Shown here: piece by piece, positions 34,101 to 49,100 of the stretch
Position numbering within the stretch: position 1 is the first letter of the stretch
Layout: each line of letters opens with the position of its first letter
DNA from: Chamaea fasciata
Taxonomy: Eukaryota > Chordata > Aves > Passeriformes > Sylviidae
Length of the DNA stretch: 64,000 nt
Reading direction: 5' to 3'
NCBI GenBank assembly: GCA_029207755.1
Contig: JARCOQ010000005.1
Span: 59,903,414-59,967,413 of the forward strand
Position numbers and translations under genes: made by a program
Notes under the pieces: model-generated
Told to the model about the DNA's origin: nothing
What the model saw: the letters and a program-made list of their open reading frames with translations, nothing else
Database searches by the model: none

Positions 34101-37100
34101 CTAACTTTGTAGTAATTTTATGATATGTTGCTTGTATTATGTTATAATGATGCTACTAAGAGGGGTTGTCTTGGCTGTTCTTCAGAATGATTAATTTTTC
34201 ACAGAATCACAGAAGGGTTGAAGTTGGAAGGGAGCTCTGGAGGTCATCTTATCCAGCCTCCCTCAAATGGGGCAGCCTGGCAGTGCCAGTTGTCCAGGAC
34301 TATGTCCAGGTGTCTTTCAAGTTGTCTCTGAGGATGGAGCGTCTGTAACCTCCCTGAACTCCCTGTGCCTGTACTCAGGCATCCTTGAAGTAAAAAAGTG
34401 TTTCCTGATGTTCAGAGGGAACCTTCTGTGTGTGTTTCAGTTTGTGCCTGTTGCCTCTGCTCCTACCACGGGGCAGCTTAGGAAAGAGCCTGGCTCCATC
34501 CCCTTTGCACCCTCCCTTCAGATATTTGTATGCATTGAGAAGACCTTCCCTGTGTATTCTTTACTCCAGACTAAGCAGCCCCAGCTTTCTCAGCCTTTCC
34601 TCATATGTGAGGTGCTCCTGTCCCTTAATGATGTTGGTGGATGATACGTGAACTTTGTTGGTCTTCTCTCCAGTGTGTCTCTGTCTCCCTCATACTGAAG
34701 AGCCCAGAACTGGACACAGTACTTCAATGTGGTCTTACCTTCTCTGCAAGGGACAGGCTCTTCTGTAGAAAAGAATTTGGAGTAATAAGTATTTCCCTGG
34801 ATTTTTTTTAAAGGAAGTTATATCTTGAGGCTGTTCTACTGTCTTTCCCATACGCTGTGTAATCAAATTGTAACTATAAGTTAGTTTCATATATTTTTGA
34901 TTTGCTTAACAATTGGGATTGTTTTAACTGTGTTAAAACTCTTGCTACTTAAGTCTTGATGAATCTTCCCTAGCTTACCAATAGGACTTTTCTTTCTCCC
35001 TCCTACCCCTCTCTCTGTAGTATTACAAGTGTCTGTTTTGAGGGGTAGAAAAGGAAGCAAGGATGTGTGGGGTTTTATTGTTTCTAATGACCAGGGTTCT
35101 AAATTTTCAGTCTTGAGTTTCTATAACAACTATAATTGATAATGGTTGCTTTAGAAAGTGCTGATTTGTTGTTTGGGTGAGTATGATTTTTGCTTTGCCC
35201 ATTCCATGATTCTGCTGTTCTACCAACCCATACATCTAATACCTCTCTAGTCCTCCTTAAATAGAGCATACCTCTGCTCTCTTGTGCCCTGGTACTTTTT
35301 CCCTCAACGCCCCCTCTCACTCACCCAAAGTAAAAGGTGTTGAGAACCCATGCCATTGTCATTCTATTTATTATTTTATATACTGTCATTTCTCTAAGCT
35401 TGGACTGTCAGCCTGTAGCTTCACTGCTTCTGCACCTTGCAGCCTATCAACTGTGAGAGGTCCATGCGCTTGTATTCACGTGAGCCAGTTTCTCCATCTG
35501 TGCACCACACTATCAGCATGATGGGAAGCTTATTAAAGGTGCTGCTTTATCCTACCTAATGTGCATTATGTACCACACTTTGGGAACTCCTCTGCTACGT
35601 GAGAGTGTGGGGAAGCAAGGAAGGCTGAGCAGGACTAGAGGTGACAAGAGTGCAGAATTGCACGACTCAAGGACAAAGCTGGAAAACAGTGCTGCAGTCT
35701 AGGCGTATGCCTGGAAAGAATAAACCCAACACTGAGGTGTTGGTTAAGCACAGCAGTCTTTTAAGCACATATTCCTGAAAGGGTTGGTGAGCCTTTGTTT
35801 AGGGAAGGTGGAAGCCAACATTTTGATGCTGAAATGCACAACTTTCTGGTTCTTAAAACAATTTGCTGTCAAAATAGAAATTGATTTGCTATGTAGTTAG
35901 CAGTAGAAAACTTACAATATCTGCAAAATAGTAAAAAATGGTGTCTTTAATAATGAAATATTGCCACTGGATTTCAGGCATTCTAAAATAAGAGTCCCAA
36001 GGTAACTTAATACGCTGCACTACTGGGAAGTGAAGATGCTTTATAATACCTTATTGGTTCTATTCCTATGAAATGAAATACTTGCTCTGTCTATAATAGA
36101 ATGAAAACATGGGGCTTTTTGAACTTCCTTAAGCTATTAGCCAGTTTACAAATGGTTATTGCAAAACACCACAGTATTTTTGAAATTAATTTTAAAACCA
36201 GAGACTTGACAAATTGACTGTGTAAGTAATGGAATATGCCATCACAGTGAATGCCTGATCACAAAGGTTAATATCTGGAATGCAATATTTGGATTTAAAA
36301 TATTTTTGCAGCACTAACATAAACTTTGCTAATCTCTGTAGGCCCTTGATCTGGTGAGGAAAGGTTTTGATTTATTAGATACCTTATGAAGTTATAATTT
36401 AACTTGGTACTCCTGAAGGATTTTGATTTAAAATAAAGTGAGAAAACAACTTTTTTTTTTCCCATCTGCTGCTGCTTTGTTCTGTTTAAATTGGGTTATG
36501 ATATGTTAATATATTTAATTTTTGAGAGGGGCTGAAATGAAAATCAGGTGCTTTTCAGAAAACGCATAAGCAGTTTTAATATTATGGTGACATGTGGACT
36601 AGTATGTAAGTTCATAGTGCTGATTTATCATAACCCATGCACAAATTAGAAGACAGAAAAGTGCTCTGAAGGTAGTATGCGTGAATGTTCTTTAATTTTC
36701 ACTCCTAGTTCTTCACCTAGACAATGTCAAAGTAGTTGACTTTCGGGTTTTTGGAGTTGTGTATTTAACGAGGTCTATTGAGAATGTTGTGCCAAATATA
36801 TTAAAACGTAAAGGAGGGATCATTTGGGCCAGAACAACTTAAATTATTAGAATTTCTCATGTTTTCTAATTTCATGTGTTCCATTACTAATGGTGTTTAT
36901 AAGTAAATTGCTTAATGTAGAAATGTCATGAAATAGAATTAAACCTTTGCTCTAGACAGGAGCCATCTGCCATTATGGACAGTGGAAAGCAGGGGTTGTT
37001 ACTTGGTCACAGGGCATTTATCTCATTTTATGTGGTGAAAAACACTTTTTTTTTTGTTGCCATGTATTGGAGAGTGCTTTAGTTAGCAGTAGTGTGTACA

Positions 37101-40100
37101 AAAATTCACCAGCAGGAAGTGGGGACTGGTACTCAGTTTAAAGAGCAGGGTTTGGATAAAAATGAGGAGGGCAAGTTGTGAAGGAGAAGGTAGTTCATGG
37201 AGAAGGCAGAGGGACATGTGGCACATAATCTGATAATTTTGACAGGAAGAGTATAGTCTATACTGTAGAGTTAATGTTACTTATAATAGTAGTAACAGAG
37301 GGGTGTGCATGGCTTTAATGTGTTTATTAGAACTGTGTAGCGACACTGTCAATGATAGAGTATAACTGTATTAACACAAGAAAGAAAAGCTGCCTTTTAA
37401 AATTTTCCCAGTTTACTGCTTGAAACAAAGTAAGGGAGCCATATTTACTGCCTTTGGGAAGTAAATGCTTGCTATGCTGAAAACTATTTTTGCAAATAAA
37501 GAACTTCATGCAAGAAGTAGTCCTGCAACATTCACTGTATTTTCTCATGAATAAAGTTTGATATACGTGCCTGGTATTTTAAAGATCAGGAACAAATACT
37601 GACAGAATATAACAAAATTCAGCTGTAAATGCAAAGTGGTGGAAGAACCTCAACTATAAGTAAGACTTTGTTTCCAATCAATTTAAATTTTAAGAGGGTT
37701 TCAAATATGTATTTGTTGTTTATATATTTGCAGTTTGTTTTAAATTTATTTTCAAGACTATACTGAATACGAAACATTTTTTTTTTTTGCCTTTTGGTTC
37801 TGTTAGCACCATGGAGACTTCACAGTGTCACTTAGTGATGTGTTGGAAACATGGAACTATTTGTTACATGACAAACTGGGATTATATGAGAACATGAAAG
37901 AACCTGAAAATTATGCTGATGTGAAAAAAGCCTATCATGCCTTCTTAGCAAGAAGCAATATGTTAGATTTAATAGACATATATGAGAAGTGCTATGGTCT
38001 TGGACTTCTAGCTGAAGATGAAAGCATATCACCTGTAAGTATTATGTTTGTTTGACCTCTTATGTTTTCTGACATATTTTTGGTTCCAGTTGTGGATTTA
38101 TGACACTTCTAATTATACACAGGAGCTCTGGATTATTCACAAGTTTAGGGAAGCATTTAAGTTTAAATTACTAAATTTTGTAAAGAGCTTTTAAATTCAC
38201 TCAAAAATTATTTCTCTTGTCCTGCTGGATTGTGAAGTCCCACAACTCTTCTATGAATAAATGACTCCTTGCCCTAAATTGGACTTAGAAATAAACTATA
38301 GAGATTTGATAAAACTGAAGCAAAGCTTAGTAAGTAACATTTCATGGAGTTTTGGTTTATGTTGATGTGCAGCCAAAATATTTTTAATGATTACCATTTT
38401 GTAAACACCAAGCTCTTTAAATAAAACTAATGTATAATACATGTATTTGCATGTTAGGGTGTTTTTTGTTTTTTTTTTTTTTTTCCCCAGAAGTTTCAGT
38501 TCAGCCACTCAGTCACAGCTTTGCTGTAGTGTATTGCAGGTCTTTCATTGTTTTGGGGTTTTTAATGTGTTTTTCTTTTCCTCCCACTTTTTGTGGGGAA
38601 GATAAAGAACTTGTTTGGGTTAATGAGCTCTTCCTAAACTTGGCATAACATATTAAATTTTCTCTAAAATGAAAGCAGTGGCTTTTAGGCAAGTGTAGAA
38701 CATAACTGTTTGAGATTAATTTCTAAGTTAATTTTAATCTTACACTTCATTTCTCTACTAGAACAGCGATATGTTTGAAGACTAAAACTAAGAGTGGGTT
38801 GTAAGGGCAGTGCTAACCTTAAACACTAGCAAAGTGACAGAGATAGGTTTACACCAGGTTTTAAAACCACTTTTGCTTTCTAGTTATCACATTTCAGTTT
38901 ATTCTGATTTTTTTATTAAAGGTTCAACTGTTGGAATTTATTTCTGGTGTAATGAATGCACAAGAAAATAATGATTCTGTTCTTTCTACTCCTACACAAA
39001 TCAACAGACAGGGCCAGGAGCATATGAAGGTAAAAATTATTTTTGTCTCCTGTTCTGTTCTGTATCTATTGAAAAGATGAAATATAACATAGTTTTGTTT
39101 TCCAATTATTGTTATTCAAATGTGACTGGGTTAAAAAAGAATAAAATCTGCATATCCGAACTCTGTATCACTTGAGTATATTGTAGGTGTGTATGGGGCT
39201 ATATGCTGAAATTTATATTGAGGAAGACTGTCCAGAATGGCAGGCACTTGATGTAGAATATATTTTTCTGGAAATACACCATCCGTCATACATTGTCTTG
39301 ACTGAGCATTAAATAAATGAAGTAATCTCCTTTGATTTCATTTTATTAGCTTGTACTCCCTTACATATGGAAGAAATCTGAATACCACTACAATACCATT
39401 GTAGTGGTAGCTGTAGAAAAGCAAACAAGATTTGGCTGTCCCAATAGAGGACTTGAGGACTCTCCCTTTACCCTTTCAACCACCAAAATAAGAATCTGTG
39501 TACTTTCTAGCGATGTTTGAAATGCTGGAGCTTTAGCTGTTTGCAAATTTGCTTTTCTCATAATAAATGGCAATTTCAAATCAATATTTGGGTATAACTC
39601 AGAATATTTCTGAACAACAAAATATTTTCTGAACTGGGGTTGTCCCAAATGATAGTATTTCTGTCATTACCACAATGACTTTCTTTCTGCTCTGACTTGT
39701 GCAGTTAAAATATTCTTTGCTCTTTTTTCCTTGTCTGAGGACTGGCTTTGCAGACTCTAACATGTACATGTTTGGTTTTGTAACTAAATTTTGTAGTATA
39801 TGTACTGAGGTATGAGAAGATATTCTGTAGCAGATATAAATTTTCTTATTATGTGTTCTGCTGTTAATGGCCTTGGTTTTGATTGTTTTTTTCCCCTTTG
39901 CTTGCGAGAAAACTACAAATTTTTCTGTTCTGAGGCTGTTGTTCTCACATAGTCCAGAACAGTGCTGCAATATTTGCAATTGCAATGTTATGTATTGGTT
40001 ATGTGGGAGAGGCTGGGTCACAATTTATATCCGAACTGAGTCAGTGGAGTTTCTTTGATTGAAATCCCCTGGAAGCCAAGAGGAAAAAATTACTGAATCT

Positions 40101-43100
40101 GTGGCAGAGCTGGCAAGTAGTTTTAAAATCTTAGTCTTTTTGAAGTTAATGACAAATTCTTAGATGGTTTAATCGTGCTAGTATTTGCCTTGAGATAGGA
40201 AAGGGATGTCTGTGATGACGTTTCTAAACAGAACTTCATAACCAATTTTAATAACCCTCAAACACTTTGTGAATATTCAAGTACCATGTATGCAATTCTA
40301 ACTTATTTACCATGTTTGTTTTCATCAAGACTTCCAGAATCCTCATGCATAAAGTACTATTTTGAAATGATGTAAGGTGAATTCTTATTCTTCCAAAAAT
40401 TACATCAGTACAAATCTAATTAACTTTAAAATAAAATGGATCATAATTTAGCAGCAGGATGACCAATTTGTGTGATGTTTTCTCATGCAGGTGACAATCC
40501 TGGCAAAGAAGTCTGTCTGTTCATATTTAAGCCTTTTGGTGAATTCTAAGGATGATCTGGCATTGGCTCATATTCTAAATGTTCCTGACCGAGGTCTTGG
40601 TAGAGAAGCCTTCACTAACCTGAAACATGCCTCACAGGAGAGAAAAATGTCCATTTACCTGGTATGTGTGTCAAATGAATCTTCCTGGAGGTCAGGGTCA
40701 ACAAAATAGATCTCTAAATAGAGACTGTGGCTTTAATATGCAACACTGATGTTTGCAAGCTGAGTCAAATACTACCATGAACATGATTTTAAAGCTGAAG
40801 AGACAATAGATTCTGTGGGGAGAAATGAGTACTTATTTGGTCATGGGATCGCAAGATGGACAGAAAAATTGTGTGTATCTCAAGAGTTCTAAAATGGGAT
40901 CTTGCCATAGTTGCTGTCAGCACAGAGCTGTCTCAGAAATAGCTGGAATTAGGTAAATAAGAATTATTTCTCCAAAGAACCACTGTAGTCGCTCATGCTC
41001 AAAATAGTCATTAAATTTTGTATGCAGTGTAACCTCAGTACAGACAGCGGCTGAGTTGTAAACAGTATGGGTATGTAGTCACCAAAGCAGCTGCATTCTC
41101 AAACTTTTATGGTTGAATAAATATGGAAAATTTATGAAATCTCGATTCCAGGTTTAATTATTTTAGCTCCCAATGCTCTGTTAATGTTGTTTAAAGAGCT
41201 GTATGTTTTTGGACTTGATTTGCCACATCTTCACAGTTGCCAGAGGGGAAACTTCTCTACTGTGTAAAGAAGTCACCTTTTCTGGCATATGTGTCTTGTA
41301 GAAATCTTGACAAGTAGAGTATTTTCCATTAGGAAGGGAAGGTCCTCTGAACTGTGTACTTGGTCCATAGGAAATCTTTAGCACAAAGACAGAAATACTG
41401 GCAGGTTTACTTTCTGTGCCTGAGTAATTTCAGTTTTTCTCTTTGCAATCCTAAGAGCTTTATTATTTAGCTCTGTACTCTGAAATAAAAATTTGTGTGT
41501 AGAATTAACATTACTGCATCTATGTCAAGCGCATTGGATTGTTATCCTTACTTTCACCTTTCTGGACAACTGCTAGGGATTTTGTTCTTACTGTTGCCTT
41601 AAAATTTTGGGGGTTGTACTTTAAGGTATGCTTTTGGCACATCTTTTCATTGTCTTACAGCATATAAAAATATATGGGCACTTTCAGAATGACAGAAGCC
41701 TTAGCTGCCATTATTTTTGATAAGATTTGAGTATACATTATTTGCATTTCTGTAAATCGATATAAGCTCAAGTCAACTTTTATATGCTTATGTTAGAATT
41801 GTCCTTGGGTCATAGAGAGCACTCTGAACATAAGAGTAGTTTTTGTGAGGCCTGCATAAGCGTTGAGACAGCCACAATTACAAGAGAGTTCTATACCATG
41901 TTTTAATAATTTTTTTGTCCTAAGCTTTCAAAAGGCCGATGTAAACATCAAATTAGCTGGTTTATTTTTACTTTGGTTTGTGTTTTTTTTTTTTTTTTTT
42001 TTTTTAATATTATTGTACTATTTAAGTATTGATCTTGCAAATATTTATGGTGAGATGTACAAAGCTTGCAATTGAGAGCCATTGTTTGATTTCAGGTAAG
42101 TTATTTCTGCTATCAGCCAGCTGTTACACAATTTGCAGACCTGTAAGAAAAGCTCACTTCAGCATGTGTACCATCCGTGTTTGTCTACAGTTTGATATTT
42201 CTGACTATTTCTCCTAATAGATGGCAACATCTTTTATCCGGACCATAGAACTTGGAGGAAGAGACTCTGCGTCTTCTTTGTATGATCCTTTAAGAGCCCA
42301 TGTAAAGGGGCTTTCCAGCTTTGTCAATTTTATTGACAAGCTGCAAGAAATTGTTGGTGAAATCTTAAATACAAGGTAATAGATTTTCTGTTAGATTTTT
42401 GTCTCGGTGAGCATCTCCTTTTCTTGTACTTGAACAAAAAGAAGGAAAGAATCAAATAATGTGCTTACTTAAAGAATTCAGAGTAAATGTTAAAAAGTTA
42501 AACCTTATTTGAAAATATAATTGAAAAACAATTGGGGTAAGCTTATGAATTTTTGAAATTTTTTTTAAATTAATTTTTTATCAAATCTGTGTATGTATGG
42601 TGGTTTGGTTACTTCCCTAGTTGTAAATGTAGTTGCAAAGATTTCCATCTTGTGAGTCTGGTAAGTGCATATGTGCTTTACTTCTTGCTAGTTAATTCCT
42701 TCCTTTTGGTCATTTCATTCTGTTTACCCTTATGTAAAGGAGTCTTTATTGCTGCTAACAAATGACCATGTTGGTCACTTAGCCTTTGGTTTCTTTCATT
42801 TTAACTATATAAGTGAAGCATAAGAATTATTTCTTAGGGAGGCTCTGGTGGAGTTGCTGATTTTTTAATGTATTTGAGGAACTGAAGTTAGTCTTTTGGA
42901 CAGACTGACAAATGTGTGATTAATTAGAGAAGTGTAAATGTAACACAGGAGTTTGAATTGGTAAATGCTGGCATTATTACAGAGAGAAGAGGTATTTTCT
43001 TAAGCTTCGTAGACATTATTAATTTTTTCATTTATAATCAGTAATTTTTCCATACAAAACTTTGGCAAATCAGCTATAATAGTTCTGTCCTTGATACTAA

Positions 43101-46100
43101 GGAATCTTTCTTTTTTTAAGTTTGAATTGAGTCTAATCCTCACAGTGGAAAACAAAGTGTTTTAAGTAAGCTTTATATAAGTTAATGTTCAGTTTCCATT
43201 GGAGCTGGAAGTGGGAAGTATTTCTGAAGTTGTTTTGCAGTTTTGTCTTTTTTTTTCTGCTTCTTTGTTCTTTCATTTCAACATCCTGGATGCCAGAGAC
43301 ATACTGTCTGTGCTGGTGATTAAAGAGAACTATTAGCTCAACATACAGTATATGCTATTTTTCTTTGTTTAAATCATATCTGGCACTGTATATTGATAAA
43401 AAACTAGAAATGGAAAAATATTTATCTGCATGAACTTTTTAGGATGAAAAGACATTTTTGGGCAAATACAGTTCAGGAAAGTGTAACATAAAATTCTGTA
43501 TCTTGTTAATTACTCCTCTGTTTAAAAGAGAACATTTAAATGTGAGAAAAATCAGAGTGGGATAGTTGCTGGGAGTTATCAGTTTCTCACTGGGTGAATT
43601 CTCTAGAGCCTGGAAATGCTTTTTAGCACTCAGTTATTTATTGTGTAGCTTTCCCTGCTGCACCTGCTGTGCCATTTATTTTGGGGTATAAATCTTGTTA
43701 ATGTCAGATTCTGGCATGTGCTTTAAGTTTGTTTGTACACATGTAAATATTGCAGTTTGTCTTGCTGACCAGGAGTGAAAGGTGGCTGTGCTGTGCTGTT
43801 TGTAATCTCTCTCATACTCCATATGGGCTTTATACCCTTGCAGTGTAAAATGTTCTTTATCTATGTATCTATAAATGTTTTCAGATGTTTGCTATGTTGC
43901 ATGGATGAGGACTGTCTGTGTCCTGCCTGTCACGTGATAGTTGTTGGGAGTTCCAGAGGATCCAATTCTATCCAAAACTTTTCTCTAGTTCTGTTAGTGT
44001 TGCAAAGTAAAGACCAGAGGGGGAAAAAGGCAGCAATGCAGCAGAGTCCTGAGTTGCTTCATCTGTAGAAGCCTGCTGAGAAATCCAAGAGTAAACTAGA
44101 CAACATGTCTGCAGCATTGCTGTTTCTCTGATGCAGAGATTAGCCAACCTGCATTAACCAGGTCTCTGTACTTGCTATGCCACAAGAAAAATGCAGCATT
44201 TTTTACTTAATGATTAGAAATCTATTTAGATTATTAGAAATTTTGTAACAGTGGAGATCTTAAACTTGTAATTGCACAAAATACAAAGTAGCCAAATAAA
44301 TGGTGAGTCACTGTAGGACGCATGTTGAAAAGAGGCTTTCTTCATCTGCCTGATTCCTTTGCTTTGGGAATCTAGAAACCAAACTGAAGATCTTGGACAA
44401 TGGCGGGAAGCGCTTAAGAATATTTTGAACTTGGGAGATATTGTGCAACCAAGTATCTGCTAACCTGTGGAGAATAACAAAAATGTTTCTCATCTCCCCT
44501 TCATTCAGCTGAGAAAGTGAACAACAGATTAGATGAAGAAAGGGAAATCCATCAAACAGAGTGGAAATTTAATGAAACTATGATGGTTTGGTTCAAATAT
44601 GGCACTCGTTGCAGAAGGAGAAATGGAGAGGCAAAATGAAATTTGGTAGTTTCAAGGTATATTCATTGAAGACTGAACATTCCTACAAATCTCTGGCATG
44701 TTGGAATTGGTTGCCTCTTCTCATTCTCTAGATGTCTAATATTTGAAGACATTACTAATCTTTCAAGAATCAGTAGCATGAATATTTGTTAACATTTGGG
44801 GGTGCTGTAAAACTTGTAATGCTAAGACTATTTATAGATTTGTACCTGTAAGACTTGGACAATGTTGATACAGTAAATAGAGAACTTGGTGTTGTACTCT
44901 TTCACACCTGTTTCTTGACAAGGAGCATGTCAATGTTGTATTTGTCAGTGAAATGGATGATTATTATACACCTTAGGATCTGAAAACTCTTTCCTGTCGG
45001 TATAAATGAAAAGCTGCAGGTCTAACCCATCATTCTGGAAACCCTTTTCTTCTAGGCCGAAGAACTCCTGAAATGACTTTTCCCAAGTTTGTTAAAAAAG
45101 TGTGACTTAAAACTGAAGGACAGAAGGTCATTTGTCATGCTGGTTACTGTGCTAGACTGTAGTATGAGGGGATGTGTGGAGTGTGTGTACATATACATAA
45201 GCTTTAAAAATCCCCACTAATTTTGTGGAATAGCGGAGCTGGGAGGTTGGCAGCATGTTTTACCCTCAGTTGGGCACTGCCCTCGGCTCAGGCAGCGGCC
45301 ACTGGGTGTCACCATCGCCCAGCTCACGCCGGAGCCGGGTCGCGCTCGCCGTGTCCCGCTCGCCCCATCGGAGCGAGCGCGGCGCTCCGGAGCGGCTCTC
45401 CATTGCGGGCCCCTGCAGACTCCGCAGCCTGCTGGAGCATCACACAGCTCGCCTTCACCATGTGGATTAGTGCTCTCTGCTTCCCCTCGACAGGGAAAAT
45501 GCTGTTTCTTATGTGCTTCCTTTGGGGGAGCCGTGACCACATCCCGGGGTGCAGTGGTATTTGGGGAGAGAAAGCACGCTGGGCACTACCTAGGCTTGTG
45601 TTGGATGTTTGAGTTAATTGGACAGTGTTCACACAGCCCTGGAGGTTTGTGGTCTAAAGTTGCTGGAAAGTTGTGCAAGCATATGCAAAACATTGTATAT
45701 AGGATTGCTTAAATTTAGGATTATACCATAATTGAGGTTGGAACGAACATCAGAAAGTTTTTGGTCCAACATCCCACTCCAGGCAGGGTCAATTATGGAG
45801 TCAGCTCAGGTTAATCAGGGCTTCATCCAGACAAGCTTTGCACAGTCTCCATCCTTGGAGGTTTTTAATCTCCCTCTTGGCAGCCTGTTCCACTGCTTTT
45901 GTCCTCGCAGTGAAAAGTTGTGTGTTTTTTTTTTTCTTGTATTGAGTTGGGACCTCTCTTGATTCAGTTTATGCCTATTGTCTTCTTTCACTGTCTGTCA
46001 ACATGAGGAGTCTGGCTCCATCTTCTTGGTTGCCACCCTGTAGGTATTGGAAAGCTGTTAGTAAATCCCCCTGAAGCAGCCTCTTCTGCAGCCTGAACAA

Positions 46101-49100
46101 GCTGTTCCCGTAGCTGCTTTTCACGGGGCATGTCTCCCTGACCAGCTTGGCAGCATTCTGCTGAACTTGCTCCAGTTTATCAGTGTCTTTCCTGGACTGG
46201 GGGCCCAAAACTGGACACAGTATTCTAAATTTGGTCCAACGAGTGCTGATTAGAGAGGGATAATCACATTCCTCAGACTACTGGCTACGCTACTGTTGAT
46301 GCAGCCAAGGATACTGTAGGCCTTCTTTGCTGCCAAGGCATGCTCCTGGCTAGTGGCTTGCTTGCTGAACATGCACCAAGGTTTTTTTACACAGAGCTGC
46401 TCCGCAGCCTGTATCATTGTAAGGGGTTATTCCTTTCCAAGACTTTGCATGTCTTGTTGAATTTCATATGGTTCCTGTCAGCCCATTCCTCTTGTCTGTG
46501 TAGGTATATTTGCGTGGCAAGCTCTGCCCTCGAGTGTATTGACTGTTCCATCCAGTTTGGTGTCATCTGCAAACTTGATGAGCATGTAATTTTAGAGAGT
46601 CACTGCCAAAGATAATAGAAAAAAACCAACCAGGTTTCAGGATAGACTGCTAGGTTACTCCATTGTTACAGCACGTTTGCTACCTTCTGAGTATGATGAT
46701 CCAACCGGTTGTTAACTCCTCTTGTTGTCCATCCATCCAGACTGTAACATCAATACTCCTATGTTGAGAGCATTCTCTGACAGTGTTGATAAGCCTTGCT
46801 ACAATCAAGGGAAATGCCACCCACTGTTCTCCCCTGGTCTGCAAATCAAGTCATTTTATTATAGGCAAAAACCAGATTGATTAGTCAGGTATAGTTTACA
46901 TTTGATAACTACATGTTTATAGTTACCAGCTACTACCTAATCCTTCAGATGCCCAAATATGTGTTCTTAGAAGACTTTGCATTATTTTCTTGAGGAATAA
47001 AATGAGGCTGGTGAACTTGTGGTCCCCCAAAATGTCCTTTTGGGGTTTTTTTGTAATGATTTGCTTTTCTCCATTTCTCACCTGGTCACCATGACTTTTC
47101 AAAGATGATATCAAGTTTTCTTATGAGGGCATTTGCCAGTTCTGTTAAGGCTCTTGGATGCAATCCATTTGGTTCAGTGTTCTTGAACGTACTCAGTACT
47201 GTCAAGTGAAGCCTGATTTGATCTTTATCCACTGCTGGCAGTTCTTTTCTGAAAGATTTCTCTAATCAGAGTGTTGGTACAGACTGAGGCAAGGAAGGCA
47301 CTGAGTACTTCTGTTTTATGTGTCCACACTGTTGCAAAATCTGCCTTTTAGCAAAGGTCCCTCATTTTCTTTGTTCAGCAGGTTAAGCTCCTTTAAATTC
47401 CTTGTAATTCTCAACTCCAGCTGAGCTTTGGTTTTCCTGATAACATTCCTAAATGCCCGGGTGATGTTTCTAGATCGTTTGTAATCTGTCCCTTCTTCAC
47501 TATTCTGTGTGGAGCCCTTTTGCATTCAAGCTCTGTCATCAGTTCACTGTTTAGCCAAGCTAGTCTGATGATATTTCTGCATATTTTCCTAAGTATTGTG
47601 ATGGAATGGTCCTGTGCTCATAATATTATTATAGTATAATGTAATTTATGTTATTATAATTAATAACAGCTTGTCTGAGTGCCTTTGCCTTTTAGAACTT
47701 TCTCACAGGGAATTTAATGGCTGCTTATCAACTCATTCTGGGAAGAATACTTGCTTGCTTTTATAGCAACTTTGTCATCAGACTTGAGTAGCAAAGCTTG
47801 GGATGGAGAATATGAAGAGTCACTCTAGTTTCTTCTACCAAGCTGAAAGAAATTTTAGTCAATAAAGCAAAAGCAGCGGGAGCAAGATGGAAAAATACTC
47901 TGCAACAGGTTTCTTTTTTTGCTGTGTTTTTGTTATGGATGTAATAGTCTGTGAAACTCCAAAGGGTCTAAGGAGGAATCTTCACTTAATGTTGATATCT
48001 GTTAGATAATTAGATTAATAATCATGCATTCATTGCTGGAGGTGGAATTTTTGAGTGCTATGGGTGCTTTGATATAGTTTTTTCTTTTACAGATATATTT
48101 AAAATCTAGATAAGTTCACTGCTATGATTATATTGTTGAAATTTTGAAATCTAAGTGAACATGAACTGCTAATTTTTAAATTTATGCCTATGACATAAGA
48201 AAAAAGCCTTTAGTTTTGCTGTAAAAGCGTGGTTACTGCTCTGTTAAAGCATTTGTATTGTATTGCTTCCTAGATAAATTTTGTCCCACTCTTCTACCCA
48301 GGTAGACTGAGCTCTAGTTGACATCTTGGTGTTTTGTGTTTGAGAATGGAATTACTACTGCTCTCTTCCTATAGCTCTAAATTTAAAAAAAAAAAAAAAA
48401 AATTGGATAACTGATCAGTTGCTGTCAAGTTCTAAAGCATCTTAGAAATCCATAATTTCTCTTCCCACCCTGTGATCACTGGGTGTATGTGATTTCTTTT
48501 AAGACACCTGTTCCCTCTAGCTAGGTCAGATAGTCATCTGTTTTTTACCTCTGTTGAAGTTGAAATGAATGAATAAAAAATGTTGACCTTAGTATAATAG
48601 AATTTTGATATATTCTTTTCTGTTCTTGGAATAGACTTCAGGACTCTGTTCTGCTTTTTATCAGGTTTTGAATATTGTCCATATCCTCAACATTTTTTTC
48701 CTTGTTTATGCTATTTTAGTCTTTTTCAAAAAAGATGTATTTCCAGAAAAGAAATAAAAGTGCCTTCTGCATCATATTAACTTTTCGCACTGAGGCCTAA
48801 TTTCTGGAGGAAGAGCTCTTGCCAATGTCATTTAGATTTTTGGTAAGCAGAGGAGCTTGTTTATGTGACAATCTCAGTAGGAACAAAATAGACAAGGTGT
48901 GCTGTTAGTTTCCTACAAATTAATTACTTCTGCATAAGAAAAGATGGTTTGATATGGAAAATGAGATAGGAAAGGGTAAGGCTCAGATGATGTAAGGCAA
49001 AAAGGGTTCAAGTGGGCACAAGATCTGTGAATATTTTTAGTAGAAGAAGCCAGTGACAGAAGATCAGATTTGTCCACTGCTTGGGTAACAGGAGGAGTTT

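Larger units (their letters stand above)
31120..37806 (+). other. PARPBP: PARPBP intron after coding exon 1
   Basis: 6.7 kb. It contains a TCTG/TCTA microsatellite (31634-31666) and a minus-strand CR1 fragment (about 34198-34740). I saw no coding-like segment with splice context. Confidence 0.85.

Noticed and set aside
39388..40021. Minus-strand frames of 86 and 140 codons in a PARPBP intron
   Set aside because: No recognisable similarity, no flanking splice or promoter signals, and the sequence lies between two solid plus-strand exons.
45223..45612. 129-codon plus-strand and 107-codon minus-strand frames at the intronic CpG island
   Set aside because: Open in several frames at once because of base composition, with no recognised protein; kept only as a CpG-island observation.
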